A DNA stretch of 64,000 nucleotides from [Clostridium] fimetarium (GTDB lineage Bacteria; Bacillota; Clostridia; Lachnospirales; Lachnospiraceae): contig NZ_FOJI01000001.1 in the NCBI RefSeq assembly GCF_900111235.1, positions 248,001-312,000 on the forward strand, read 5' to 3'. Position 1 is the stretch's first letter, and each line of letters starts with the position of its first letter. A program made the position numbers and the translations under genes. Below are positions 27,094 through 35,596 of this stretch, piece after piece. The notes under the pieces are model-generated. The model was not told where the DNA came from. It saw only the letters and a program-made list of their open reading frames with translations, and ran no database searches.

Positions 27094-27255
27094 ATGGAAC
27101 AATTAAAAAATCAAAAAATAGGTGAAGAAGTTGGATTTGAAAGAATAAGAAGAATTACAGGTTATCTAGTAGGAACCATGGACAAATGGAATGATGCAAA
27201 GAAGGCAGAAGAAAAGGACCGTGTAAAGCATGGTCCTGGAAAATTAAGTGCTTAA
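27094..27255 (+). CDS. Stand-alone glycyl-radical domain of NrdD
   Basis: A 53-codon gene. Residues 15-46 match the C-terminal glycyl-radical domain of NrdD: RRITGYLVGTMDKWND followed by KDRVKHG, with Gly23 as the predicted radical site. It has its own ribosome binding site (AAAGGAG at 27080-27086, seven bases from ATG), and 57 bases separate it from the stop of nrdD. NrdD cannot work without this loop, so the peptide probably assembles with the truncated large chain and is activated by NrdG. This parallels the spare glycyl-radical subunit (GrcA/YfiD) of pyruvate formate-lyase. A sequencing error is less likely, because both pieces have clean ends and a ribosome binding site lies between them. 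Confidence 0.85.
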   Translation: MEQLKNQKIGEEVGFERIRRITGYLVGTMDKWNDAKKAEEKDRVKHGPGKLSA

Positions 27256-27760
27256 TCTTGCAGGCTTAGTGGATGATAGTATCGTAGATGGGCCGGGCAT
27301 TCGGCTGACAGTATTTTGCCAAGGATGTAGTCATCACTGCGAGGGATGCCATAATCCCGATACTTGGGAATTTTGTGGCGGAACTGAAATGGAAGAGCAA
27401 CAAATTGTGCAGATGGCTAAGGCGAATCCATTGGTAAAGGGCGTTACTTTTTCAGGTGGTGAGCCATTTGACCAAGCAGCAGGATTTGCAAAACTTGCAA
27501 AGCTTTTAAAAAAAGAAGGATATGAAGTTGCTAGCTATTCTGGATATACATTTGAACAGCTTGTGAACGGTACAAAAGAACAAAAAGACTTGCTACAAAA
27601 TATTGATGTCCTAATCGATGGGCCTTTTATTCTAGGTCTTAGAAATCTTTCATTGATATATCGTGGAAGTTCGAATCAGAGAATCCTTGATGCGAAAGAG
27701 AGTTTACTTCAAGGTGAAGCGATTGAGAAAAAATCTCCACGTTGGTTTGGAGAGTATTAA
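27248..27760 (+). CDS. nrdG: Anaerobic ribonucleotide reductase activating protein (radical SAM)
   Basis: A 170-residue radical SAM activase. The cluster motif is C-SHH-C-EG-C (CX3CX2C), followed by the SGGEPF S-adenosylmethionine-binding loop. It abstracts hydrogen from the glycine of NrdD, here probably Gly23 of the small upstream protein. The start is GTG 27248, which overlaps the stop of the glycyl-radical gene by eight bases, so the two are translationally coupled. Confidence 0.93.
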   Translation: MLNLAGLVDDSIVDGPGIRLTVFCQGCSHHCEGCHNPDTWEFCGGTEMEEQQIVQMAKANPLVKGVTFSGGEPFDQAAGFAKLAKLLKKEGYEVASYSGYTFEQLVNGTKEQKDLLQNIDVLIDGPFILGLRNLSLIYRGSSNQRILDAKESLLQGEAIEKKSPRWFGEY

Positions 27761-27772
27761 TAAAGATAAAAA

Positions 27773-27802
27773 TTAAGGGAAGCTCAAATGGGCCTCCCTT
27801 AA
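27773..27802 (-). terminator. Bidirectional terminator between nrdG and corA
   Basis: TTAAGGGA and TCCCTTAA arms with a GC-rich inner part. On the reverse strand it is followed by TTTTTA, so it best terminates the corA transcript; on the forward strand it has only an A-rich tail. Confidence 0.7.
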
Positions 27803-27832
27803 AAATATTATAATATTCAAAATCTGGTTAAA

Positions 27833-28774
27833 TCAAAATAGCCCTTTCTTTTTTAATACAAAGGCTGAAATAGCACAAGTAACCAAAGTGATTGTACAAA
27901 TCATAGCAAACCCAAAGGAACTATCTGAAAATGGCATTCCGTCTGTATTAACATTCATACCATATATTCCTGAAATAATAGTAGGAATCGCCATTATAAT
28001 CGTAATGGAGGTTAATCCTTTCATGACTTGATTCAATGAATTATCGATTATAGAGGCAAAAAGCTCTCTAGTACCATTTAAAATATCGCGATAAATATTG
28101 GCCATTTCGATGGCCTGTTTATTTTCTATAATAACGTCACTTAGAAGTTCTTGATCTTCAGCGTAATGTTCGATTTTGCCGTAACGAGTTAATTTGTCTA
28201 ATACAACACCATTCACACGTAGTGAAGTTGCAAAGTATACAAGATCGGATTCTAATTCGTGTAACTCAATTAGATCGATATTTTTAGTACCTTTATGCAA
28301 TCTGGCTTCAATGTCTTCTCTTGATTTATCAATATTACGAAGACAATTCAGGTAGACGGAAGTATTGCTATAGAGAATATGATATATAAATCGGGTTCGT
28401 TTACTTGTGTTAAAATCCTTGTGTTTTCCAGCTTTGAAGTGGCTAAGAACAATAGAGTCTTCCGTGCATACAGTGATAATTACATCTTTAGATAAAATAA
28501 TTGATAAGGGGATTGTTGTATAGGCATCATTGCCATTACGAATCTCACGACTAGGTATATCAACCAGTATAAGGGTGTAGTTATCAGTACGTTCAATACG
28601 AGATGCTTCTTCAATATCTAAAGAAGCTTTTACATCGTTTAGATCAATGTCACAACGTTCTGAAATATGAAGTATTTCCTCAGGAGTAGGATGTGTAGCA
28701 CATATCCACGAATTAGTTGTGATTTCGTCTAATTTTTGAATATTACCATCTATTGTTTTGAATATTTCAATCAT
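27833..28774 (-). CDS. CorA-family divalent cation transporter
   Basis: A 313-residue protein with a soluble N-terminal domain and two C-terminal transmembrane helices. The pore motif YGMNVN (G-M-N) lies at the end of the first helix, and the loop NTDGMPF follows. These form pentameric Mg2+ channels; some members carry Co2+ or Ni2+. The gene is transcribed toward nrdG. Its upstream region (28841-28921) contains degenerate AT-rich tandem repeats. Confidence 0.9.
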   Translation of the reverse strand: MIEIFKTIDGNIQKLDEITTNSWICATHPTPEEILHISERCDIDLNDVKASLDIEEASRIERTDNYTLILVDIPSREIRNGNDAYTTIPLSIILSKDVIITVCTEDSIVLSHFKAGKHKDFNTSKRTRFIYHILYSNTSVYLNCLRNIDKSREDIEARLHKGTKNIDLIELHELESDLVYFATSLRVNGVVLDKLTRYGKIEHYAEDQELLSDVIIENKQAIEMANIYRDILNGTRELFASIIDNSLNQVMKGLTSITIIMAIPTIISGIYGMNVNTDGMPFSDSSFGFAMICTITLVTCAISAFVLKKKGLF

Positions 28775-28840
28775 ATAATAATCCTCCCTTTCCTATTTAA
28801 GTGATAATAATGTTATTATAGCAAAATTTGTAATATTATA

Positions 28841-28921
28841 CTACTATAAAAATATTTTGCTACTACATAAAAATAATATATTATTACATAAAACTATTAT
28901 ACTAATACAAAAAATCATTGT
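28841..28921 (-). repeat. Degenerate about 20-bp AT-rich tandem repeats upstream of corA
   Basis: Four units begin CTACTATAAAAAT (28841), CTACTACATAAAAAT (28860), TTATTACATAAAACT (28881) and CTAATACAAAAAAT (28902), a period of 19-21 bases. They occupy the divergent region between corA and the hemerythrin gene. Confidence 0.5.
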
Positions 28922-29021
28922 GTACAGTACGCGCTATCTTATGATATAATTCGAATAAATTAGTTATAAGAACTTACAAGTTTCTATAACATAGATTATA
29001 TACCAAATGGAGGAATTTATT

Positions 29022-29414
29022 ATGTACGAAATGAAGAATGAATATCTAACAGGGATTGAAATGATTGATGAAGAGCACACAAAGCTATTTGAAATCGCCG
29101 ATAAACTTTATAATTTATTAAATGATCAATTTATTCCAGACAAATATGACTATATTCTTGAAGTTGTCGGTGAGTTAAAAGATTATGCAAAAAAACATTT
29201 TGCAGATGAAGAAGCTTATATGGAGAAGATTAATTACAAAAGAATGTTTACACAGAAGATTCAGCATGCTGAATTTGTTGAAAAGATGAGTTCTTATAAT
29301 CCAGATAAGATTGATGCAGATCAAAAAGAAGCTTGTATGGATATTCTTGAATTTATAAATAATTGGTTGGTTGAACATATTCTTGAAAATGATTTGAAGA
29401 TTGCTGAAAAATAA
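29022..29414 (+). CDS. Bacteriohemerythrin
   Basis: A 130-residue four-helix-bundle protein that binds O2 at a di-iron site. Ligands are visible as IDEEHTKLF, HFADEEAYM (HxxxE), QHAEFV and the closing VEHILENDLKIA (HxxxxD). It is cytoplasmic, with no fused domain. In an anaerobe it probably scavenges or senses oxygen. ATG 29022 has GGAGG eight bases upstream and is chosen over ATG 29007. The stop codon is the first unit of a seven-fold TAACCAW repeat. Confidence 0.93.
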   Translation: MYEMKNEYLTGIEMIDEEHTKLFEIADKLYNLLNDQFIPDKYDYILEVVGELKDYAKKHFADEEAYMEKINYKRMFTQKIQHAEFVEKMSSYNPDKIDADQKEACMDILEFINNWLVEHILENDLKIAEK

Positions 29415-29460
29415 CCATTAACCATTAACCAATAACCATTAACCAATAACCAGTAAGCAA
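29412..29460 (+). repeat. Seven tandem heptamers TAACCAW
   Basis: TAACCAT, TAACCAT, TAACCAA, TAACCAT, TAACCAA, TAACCAG and TAAGCAA follow one another without gaps. The first TAA is the hemerythrin stop codon, and because the unit is seven bases long, stops fall in all three frames. The array sits between the hemerythrin and Crp/Fnr genes. Confidence 0.9.
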
Positions 29461-29509
29461 TTGCACAAACCAGCGATGCGTTGAAATATGCGCAGAAATG
29501 TGAGCAAAT

Positions 29510-30181
29510 ATGACATCTAAATTAGAACAAGAATTAGAGGAAATGTTACCATTTTGGAATAAACTACAAAATGAACAAAAAGCGATGTTGAGTCAGAGAG
29601 CAATTGATAAAAATTATCTAACGGGAACGATCTTACATGCAGGAAGTGAAGATTGCGTTGGTTTATTTTTAATACGATCAGGTAGAATTAGAGCTTATAT
29701 TGTGACGGAAGAAGGAAAAGAAATTACATTATTTCGATTGGTGGAGAAAGAATTATGCATATTTTCAGCATCATGTATGATGAGAAACATAAGCTTTGAT
29801 ATATGGATATCAGCAGAAACAGATGTCGAGACAATTCTAATCCCATCGTCTCTTTATAGCCAGATATCCGAAAAAAACATTGCAGTTGCGAATTTCACAA
29901 ACGAAGTGGTGAGTTCTAGAATGTCAGATGTAATGTGGGTATTAGAAGAAATGCTTGTTAAGAGCTTTGATAAACGGTTAGCACATTTTTTGATTATACA
30001 ATCGGATTTAGAAAAAACAGATACACTAAAAATAACACATGAACAAATTGCCAATCATCTAGGCAGTGCCCGTGAAGTAGTGACTAGAATGATGAAATAT
30101 TTCTCGGAAGAAGGATTTATTGTTCTGAAAAGAGGAAGCGTGAAAATCATAGATAAGCAGGGATTGAAGAAGTTAATCTGA
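29510..30181 (+). CDS. Crp/Fnr-family transcriptional regulator
   Basis: A 223-residue regulator with an N-terminal cyclic-nucleotide-binding-like beta barrel and a C-terminal helix-turn-helix (ITHEQIANHLGSAREVVTRMM). The E-x-S-R recognition of FNR is replaced by SAREVV. The N-terminal cysteine cluster needed for an FNR iron-sulfur site is absent; Cys residues occur only in the barrel (CIFSASC). The effector is therefore unknown. It probably controls the redox-related neighbours. The ribosome binding site is weak. Confidence 0.88.
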   Translation: MTSKLEQELEEMLPFWNKLQNEQKAMLSQRAIDKNYLTGTILHAGSEDCVGLFLIRSGRIRAYIVTEEGKEITLFRLVEKELCIFSASCMMRNISFDIWISAETDVETILIPSSLYSQISEKNIAVANFTNEVVSSRMSDVMWVLEEMLVKSFDKRLAHFLIIQSDLEKTDTLKITHEQIANHLGSAREVVTRMMKYFSEEGFIVLKRGSVKIIDKQGLKKLI

Positions 30182-30260
30182 TAATAATGTATCAATGGTG
30201 ATTGCGAATATTTTATTTGGCATGGGTAAATAATAAGTAAGATAGCTAGGAGGCGTAAGT

Positions 30261-30674
30261 TTGGAAGATAGAAAACATAAAGCGATAGAGAATCATAAAA
30301 AAGGATATAATTGTGGTCAGGCCATTGCTTGTGCCTACTGTGATGTAGTTGGAGTAGATGAAGAAACTGCATTTAAAATGACAGAAGGTCTTGGTCTTGG
30401 AATGGGATGTATGGAAGGTACATGCGGAGCGATTACGGGAGCAATAACTATCCTTGGCTTCAAAAATAGTACGGCTAATTTAGAAGCACCTAATTCTAAG
30501 GGAAAGACATATCAGTTATCTAAAGAATTAGTGGAAACCTTTAAGAATAAGAATAAAGCAATTGTGTGTAAGGATCTAAAGGGGATAGAGACGAATCAAG
30601 TACTTCGTAGCTGTCAGGGTTGTATTGAAGATGCTTCAGATATATTGGATGATATATTAAATAAGATGGAATAG
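30261..30674 (+). CDS. C_GCAxxG_C_C family protein
   Basis: A 137-residue protein with the family signature: NCGQAIACAY, then MGCMEGTCGAITGA, and a C-terminal CQGC. These are presumed redox or metal-binding proteins, often beside flavodoxin-like or redox genes. Translation starts at TTG 30261, seven bases after a perfect AGGAGG. The function is not established. Confidence 0.85.
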   Translation: MEDRKHKAIENHKKGYNCGQAIACAYCDVVGVDEETAFKMTEGLGLGMGCMEGTCGAITGAITILGFKNSTANLEAPNSKGKTYQLSKELVETFKNKNKAIVCKDLKGIETNQVLRSCQGCIEDASDILDDILNKME

Positions 30675-30696
30675 ATTAGATAATTATTTAAAAAGT

Positions 30697-30733
30697 GTTG
30701 TCACATGAACTTTAGTGTGCAACTCTTTTTTTT
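30697..30733 (+). terminator. Terminator after the C_GCAxxG_C_C gene
   Basis: GTTG...CAAC arms with an internal CAC/GTG pairing are followed by a T tract of nine bases (30725-30733). Confidence 0.6.
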
Positions 30734-30872
30734 GTAGCAAGTTTGTGAAACACTATACAATTCAAATAATTCTGTGGTAATATAAAACACAGTGTAGCAA
30801 AATTCGTAGGCAAATATAATTTACCAAAAGAAGAAGACACTCTTGCAAAAGTAACCACAGGGATGGAGAAAA

Positions 30873-32750
30873 ATGAGACATTTATTAGTTTATTTAAAAG
30901 ATTATAAAAAGGAAAGTATCTTAGCACCATTATTTAAGATGCTTGAAGCATTGTTTGAATTATTTGTGCCACTTGTTATGGCATTGATTATAGATAATGG
31001 AATTGCAAATGGAGATAAGGGCTATATTGTAAAAATGTGCACACTAATGGTAGCACTTGCTATTATTGGGCTTGTATGTTCAATATCCGCTCAGTTTTTT
31101 GCGGCGAAAGCAGCAGTTGGATTTTCAACAAAATTGAGACACGAACTATTTCATCACATTCAAAATCTTTCATTTACAGAAATGGATACAATTGGAACCT
31201 CAACATTAATTACAAGGATGACAAGTGATGTGAATCAAGTGCAAGCTGGCGTAAATCTAGTGCTTAGATTGTTTCTTCGTTCACCATTTATTGTGTTTGG
31301 AGCAATGATAATGGCGTTTACAATTAATGCAGGAGAAGCATTTATATTTGTTATCACAATTCCAATTCTTTCAATTGTAGTATTTGGTATTATGTTTATT
31401 AGTATGCCAATGTACAAAAAAGTGCAAGCAAATCTTGATAAGGTACTTGGAATTACTAGGCAGAATCTTACTGGAGCCAGAGTAATCAGAGCATTTGGCA
31501 ACGAAAAAAATGAAATAAAGCATTTCCAAGATAGCAATCAAACCCTTACAAATATTCAGAAATATGTTGGTAAAATTTCTGGGTTAATGAATCCAATTAC
31601 CTATGTCATTATAAATGTAGCAATTATAGCGCTGATTTGGCATGGAGCACTAAAAGTAGAGGCTGGTAATATAACGCAGGGACAATTGATTGCATTGGTA
31701 AGCTATATGTCACAGATTCTTGTGGAATTAGTGAAACTGGCAAATTTAATTATTACAGTAACCAAGGCGTTAGCATGTGCTAATCGTATTGAAGATATAT
31801 TCGAAATTGAATCTAGCATGAAAACTAAATATGAAGAAACTAACAATGAAGAAACTAACAATGAAGAAACTAACAATGAAGAAATTAAGCGTGTAAGTAA
31901 AGATGATAGCAAAACTGTAGTGAGAAATGAGAACTTAATCACGGGAAATCGTGTGGTTGAGACTAAGAACGTAAGTAGGCGCCAGCTAGACTTCGTTTCA
32001 GTAGAATTTAAACATGTAAGTCTTACTTATAAAAATGCGGGTGAGGAATCACTTACGGATCTTAATTTCAAAATAAAAAGTGGACAAACAGTTGGTATTA
32101 TTGGTGGAACTGGTTCTGGAAAATCTTCAATTGTGAATTTGATTCCAAGGTTTTATGATGCAACAAATGGTGCTGTTTTGATTAATGGAATAGATGTAAA
32201 AGAATATTCATTAGAGGAACTTAGAGATAAAATTGGAGTTGTAATGCAAAAGGCAGTTCTGTTTAAGGGTACAATTAGAGAAAATCTCCTTTGGGGAAAC
32301 AAGGATGCGACAGAGGATGAAATAAATCAAGCCTTAATAATTTCGCAGGCAAAAGAATTTGTTGATAAAAAGTCAGAGGGACTTGAATCATTTGTTGACC
32401 AAGGTGGTAAGAACCTATCAGGTGGCCAAAAACAAAGACTTACAATTGCAAGAGCAATCATTAAAGATCCAGAAATATTGATTTTAGATGACAGTGCTTC
32501 TGCACTTGATTTTGCAACAGATGCAAACCTTCGTAAGGCAATTCAAGAGATGAATTATGCACCAACTGTCTTTATTGTATCGCAAAGAGCATCTTCGATT
32601 CAGCAGGCAGACCAGATAATTGTATTAGATGATGGTAGTGTGGTCGGAATAGGAACCCATAATGAGTTGATTAAAAATTGTGATGTATATCAGGAAATAT
32701 ATTTTTCTCAAGTACATCATACAAGTAATTCAGAAGTGGAGGTGAAATAA
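30873..32750 (+). CDS. ABC exporter half-transporter A (heterodimeric multidrug type)
   Basis: A 625-residue protein with six transmembrane helices then a nucleotide-binding domain: Walker A GGTGSGKSS, signature NLSGGQKQR, Walker B ILILDDS. After Walker B it has Asp (DDSASALD) where the catalytic Glu is normal, the mark of the degenerate-site partner in heterodimeric BmrCD/TM287-288-type exporters. Between the two domains is an extra hydrophilic insertion with three perfect 15-base in-frame repeats (EETNN; 31833-31877). Its partner gene follows without a gap. The substrate is unknown. Confidence 0.92.
   Translation: MRHLLVYLKDYKKESILAPLFKMLEALFELFVPLVMALIIDNGIANGDKGYIVKMCTLMVALAIIGLVCSISAQFFAAKAAVGFSTKLRHELFHHIQNLSFTEMDTIGTSTLITRMTSDVNQVQAGVNLVLRLFLRSPFIVFGAMIMAFTINAGEAFIFVITIPILSIVVFGIMFISMPMYKKVQANLDKVLGITRQNLTGARVIRAFGNEKNEIKHFQDSNQTLTNIQKYVGKISGLMNPITYVIINVAIIALIWHGALKVEAGNITQGQLIALVSYMSQILVELVKLANLIITVTKALACANRIEDIFEIESSMKTKYEETNNEETNNEETNNEEIKRVSKDDSKTVVRNENLITGNRVVETKNVSRRQLDFVSVEFKHVSLTYKNAGEESLTDLNFKIKSGQTVGIIGGTGSGKSSIVNLIPRFYDATNGAVLINGIDVKEYSLEELRDKIGVVMQKAVLFKGTIRENLLWGNKDATEDEINQALIISQAKEFVDKKSEGLESFVDQGGKNLSGGQKQRLTIARAIIKDPEILILDDSASALDFATDANLRKAIQEMNYAPTVFIVSQRASSIQQADQIIVLDDGSVVGIGTHNELIKNCDVYQEIYFSQVHHTSNSEVEVK
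31833..31877 (+). repeat. Three perfect 15-bp in-frame repeats
   Basis: GAAGAAACTAACAAT occurs three times in exact tandem (31833, 31848, 31863) and then decays into GAAGAAATTAAG. It encodes EETNN x3 in the linker between the membrane and ATPase domains. Confidence 0.95.
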
Positions 32751-34529
32751 ATGCAAAATCATATAGTAAAACCAAAAGAAGTACAGAAAAAAACGATAAG
32801 CAAGGTTCTTAAAAGAATCAAAAAGTATTGGTTATACATTATACTTTCAATTATTTCGGCAGCAGTTACAGTTGCCTCCACGTTGTATGTTCCAATTCTT
32901 ATAGGAAGAGCAATTGACTCCATTATAAAACCAGGGCAGGTAGAATTTGATTTCGTATTTAATATCCTGTTGCAAATTGCGATTGTAATCGGAATAACCG
33001 CAATTTCACAATGGGTTATGAATATAAGCAATAATAAAATAGCATACAATGTAATTAGAGATCTTCGTGAGGAAGCATTTAAAAAGATAGAAATTTTACC
33101 TTTGAAATATATTGATGGACATTCCTATGGGGAGATAGTAAGTCGTGTCGTTGCAGATGTTGATCAGTTTGCAGATGGACTTTTAATGGGGTTTACGCAA
33201 CTATTTACAGGAGTTATTACAATTTTGGGGACGTTGGGATTTATGCTAACAATAAATGGTGGGATTACAGCGGTAGTTGTCTGCATCACGCCCGTTTCAC
33301 TATTTGTGGCTAGTTATATTGCCAAGAAAACATTCAAGATGTTCAAGCTTCAATCAGAAACCAGAGGCGAACAGACTGCTTTAATTGATGAAATGATAGA
33401 AAATCAAAAAGTTGTTCAAGCATTTGGACATGAACCTGAAACAGAAGAGAAATTTGATGAAATCAATAGCCGACTTCAAAAATACTCGCTTCGAGCCATT
33501 TTCTTCTCATCAATAACGAATCCGGCAACTAGATTTGTAAATAGTATTGTATATGCAGGAGTTGGTATCACAGGAGCGTTTGCGGTTGTTTCGGGCAGCT
33601 TGAGCGTAGGACAGCTTTCCTGTTTTCTTAGTTATGCAAACCAGTACACAAAGCCATTTAATGAAATATCAGGTGTAATTACAGAACTTCAAAATGCATT
33701 GGCATGTGCGAATAGAATATTTGAATTAATAGAAGAAGAACCACAAACGGCAGAGCCCAATAACGCAATTAATATGGAAAATGTTAATGGAATTGTAGAG
33801 TTAAATGATGTATATTTTTCGTATAATCCTGACTATAAATTAATAGAAAATTTTAATCTTCATGTAAAAAAAGGTCAAAGAGTAGCAATTGTTGGACCAA
33901 CGGGTTGTGGAAAGACAACAATCATTAATCTACTCATGCGTTTCTATGATGTTAGTAGTGGTGAAATTAATGTAAGTGGTAAAAATATCAAAGAAATAAC
34001 CAGAAATAGTCTTAGAAAAAGTTATGGGATGGTTCTTCAGGATACTTGGTTAAAGACTGGAACAATTAGAGATAATATTGTAATGGGTAAACCAAATGCA
34101 ACAGATAAAGAAGTAATTGAGGCAGCAAAAGCATCTCATGCACACAGCTTTATCAAGCGTTTGAAAGACGGTTACAATACATTTATTTCAGAAGATGGGG
34201 GAAACCTATCACAAGGACAAAAACAGCTCCTATGTATCGCTAGAGTGATGCTGTGTCTTCCACCAATGCTTATATTAGATGAAGCAACATCTTCAATTGA
34301 TACACGTACAGAAATTAAGATACAAGAAGCTTTTGCGAAAATGATGAAAGGCCGTACTAGCTTTATTGTTGCACATAGACTATCGACGATAGAAAGCGCT
34401 GATATAATCCTTGTAATGAAGGATGGAAATATCATTGAAAAGGGTGACCATAAATCATTAATTCAAGAAAATGGATTTTATTCAAAACTATACAATAGCC
34501 AGTTTGCCTATGCAACCCACATAAGATAA
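32751..34529 (+). CDS. ABC exporter half-transporter B (heterodimeric multidrug type)
   Basis: A 592-residue partner with six transmembrane helices and a canonical nucleotide-binding domain: Walker A GPTGCGKTT, signature NLSQGQKQL, Walker B LILDEAT with the catalytic Glu, and the His switch AHRLS. The ATG touches the stop codon of the first half-transporter gene, so the two are translated together and probably form the heterodimer. The last 22 bases overlap the convergent permease gene on the other strand. Confidence 0.92.
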   Translation: MQNHIVKPKEVQKKTISKVLKRIKKYWLYIILSIISAAVTVASTLYVPILIGRAIDSIIKPGQVEFDFVFNILLQIAIVIGITAISQWVMNISNNKIAYNVIRDLREEAFKKIEILPLKYIDGHSYGEIVSRVVADVDQFADGLLMGFTQLFTGVITILGTLGFMLTINGGITAVVVCITPVSLFVASYIAKKTFKMFKLQSETRGEQTALIDEMIENQKVVQAFGHEPETEEKFDEINSRLQKYSLRAIFFSSITNPATRFVNSIVYAGVGITGAFAVVSGSLSVGQLSCFLSYANQYTKPFNEISGVITELQNALACANRIFELIEEEPQTAEPNNAINMENVNGIVELNDVYFSYNPDYKLIENFNLHVKKGQRVAIVGPTGCGKTTIINLLMRFYDVSSGEINVSGKNIKEITRNSLRKSYGMVLQDTWLKTGTIRDNIVMGKPNATDKEVIEAAKASHAHSFIKRLKDGYNTFISEDGGNLSQGQKQLLCIARVMLCLPPMLILDEATSSIDTRTEIKIQEAFAKMMKGRTSFIVAHRLSTIESADIILVMKDGNIIEKGDHKSLIQENGFYSKLYNSQFAYATHIR

Positions 34530-35575
34530 TAATAAGGTAAAAATAGCTTGTTTAGTATATTTGCAACTGGTAAAAATGCCGCGATATTTATAAAAACAGG
34601 GCACAATACTAGACTTCCAATGATAAATACAGGTATTAGCGAAATCATTAGTGAACTTTTTCGAATGATATAGGAAAGAAGTGAACAAAACACAATAATT
34701 AGTAAAATATATAAAATCATAGATTTTAATTCTACCCAAAGTGATACTTGAACATTAGCAAGATATATTGTAAGCAGTGATGAAATAGCAAACAAAAGTG
34801 TTGGGATCACGATATATAAAATCCTGCTAATTCGCTGAAATGAGTAGCTCATTGGCGCAAAAACACCATTTTCAGAGTCCTTTAACCATTGCACACATCC
34901 AAATAATCCTGCTACAAATATTAAAATCGATAGAATTCCTCGTATCGGAAAACTAGATTTTTCGACTTTTATTTCACTGAGGCTATTGGTGTCTCCATTA
35001 TCTGAGAGCGTATTATAATCAATGTGAAAAGTTGCAGCACCATTAACATAGTAATCATATTTCTCATTAGTCATTTTAATTGCGCTCGATTTAATAGAAG
35101 AGAAAAGTGTGCTTTCATTTATGTAATTCGTTGCAATGTTTTTACCATAGACACGAAAAAGTGCAGAAAATAATATCTCATTAGAAAGTGAAGATATAAA
35201 TTCAGATGAGTTCTTTATGAGCGTGATACATCCTTTGTAGGACTTGCTGTCTAGCTGGTTGGTAAGATCTTTGGAGAAAATATATCCACAGTCCGTATCT
35301 CCGTTTTCAATACTTCGGTAGAGCTCTTCAGAGGAATCACATGTATAAAATTCTAAAACAGAACTGTCACTAATCAGTGAGTTAGCAGTGTCTACTGAGG
35401 TTGAGTCCAGATCTAAAAGAACGATTCCTATGCGAGGGGCTTCACTTTCTAAGGCTTTAGGAATGTGACTAATAATAAAGGCACATAACGGAAGCCCAAT
35501 CAAGAATATTAGCAAAACGATATTTTTCAACTGTCTTTTTACTAAAAGGAAAAACCATAAAATTATTTTATTCAT
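34508..35575 (-). CDS. ABC-2 type transporter permease
   Basis: A 355-residue protein with one N-terminal helix, an extracytoplasmic domain of about 170 residues and five to six C-terminal helices, the ABC-2 (YhgE/DrrB-like) layout. With the next upstream permease and the ATPase it makes a three-gene exporter operon on the reverse strand. The substrate is unknown; such systems export drugs, lipids or polymers. Confidence 0.82.
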   Translation of the reverse strand: MNKIILWFFLLVKRQLKNIVLLIFLIGLPLCAFIISHIPKALESEAPRIGIVLLDLDSTSVDTANSLISDSSVLEFYTCDSSEELYRSIENGDTDCGYIFSKDLTNQLDSKSYKGCITLIKNSSEFISSLSNEILFSALFRVYGKNIATNYINESTLFSSIKSSAIKMTNEKYDYYVNGAATFHIDYNTLSDNGDTNSLSEIKVEKSSFPIRGILSILIFVAGLFGCVQWLKDSENGVFAPMSYSFQRISRILYIVIPTLLFAISSLLTIYLANVQVSLWVELKSMILYILLIIVFCSLLSYIIRKSSLMISLIPVFIIGSLVLCPVFINIAAFLPVANILNKLFLPYYYLMWVA

Positions 35576-35596
35576 ATCTTTAAATTAGCCTCCATT

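Noticed and set aside
27036-27094. Sequencing frameshift splitting nrdD
   Set aside because: A ribosome binding site and ATG precede the second piece, 57 non-coding-looking bases separate them, and the first piece has a natural-looking tail; still listed as a check in the finding.
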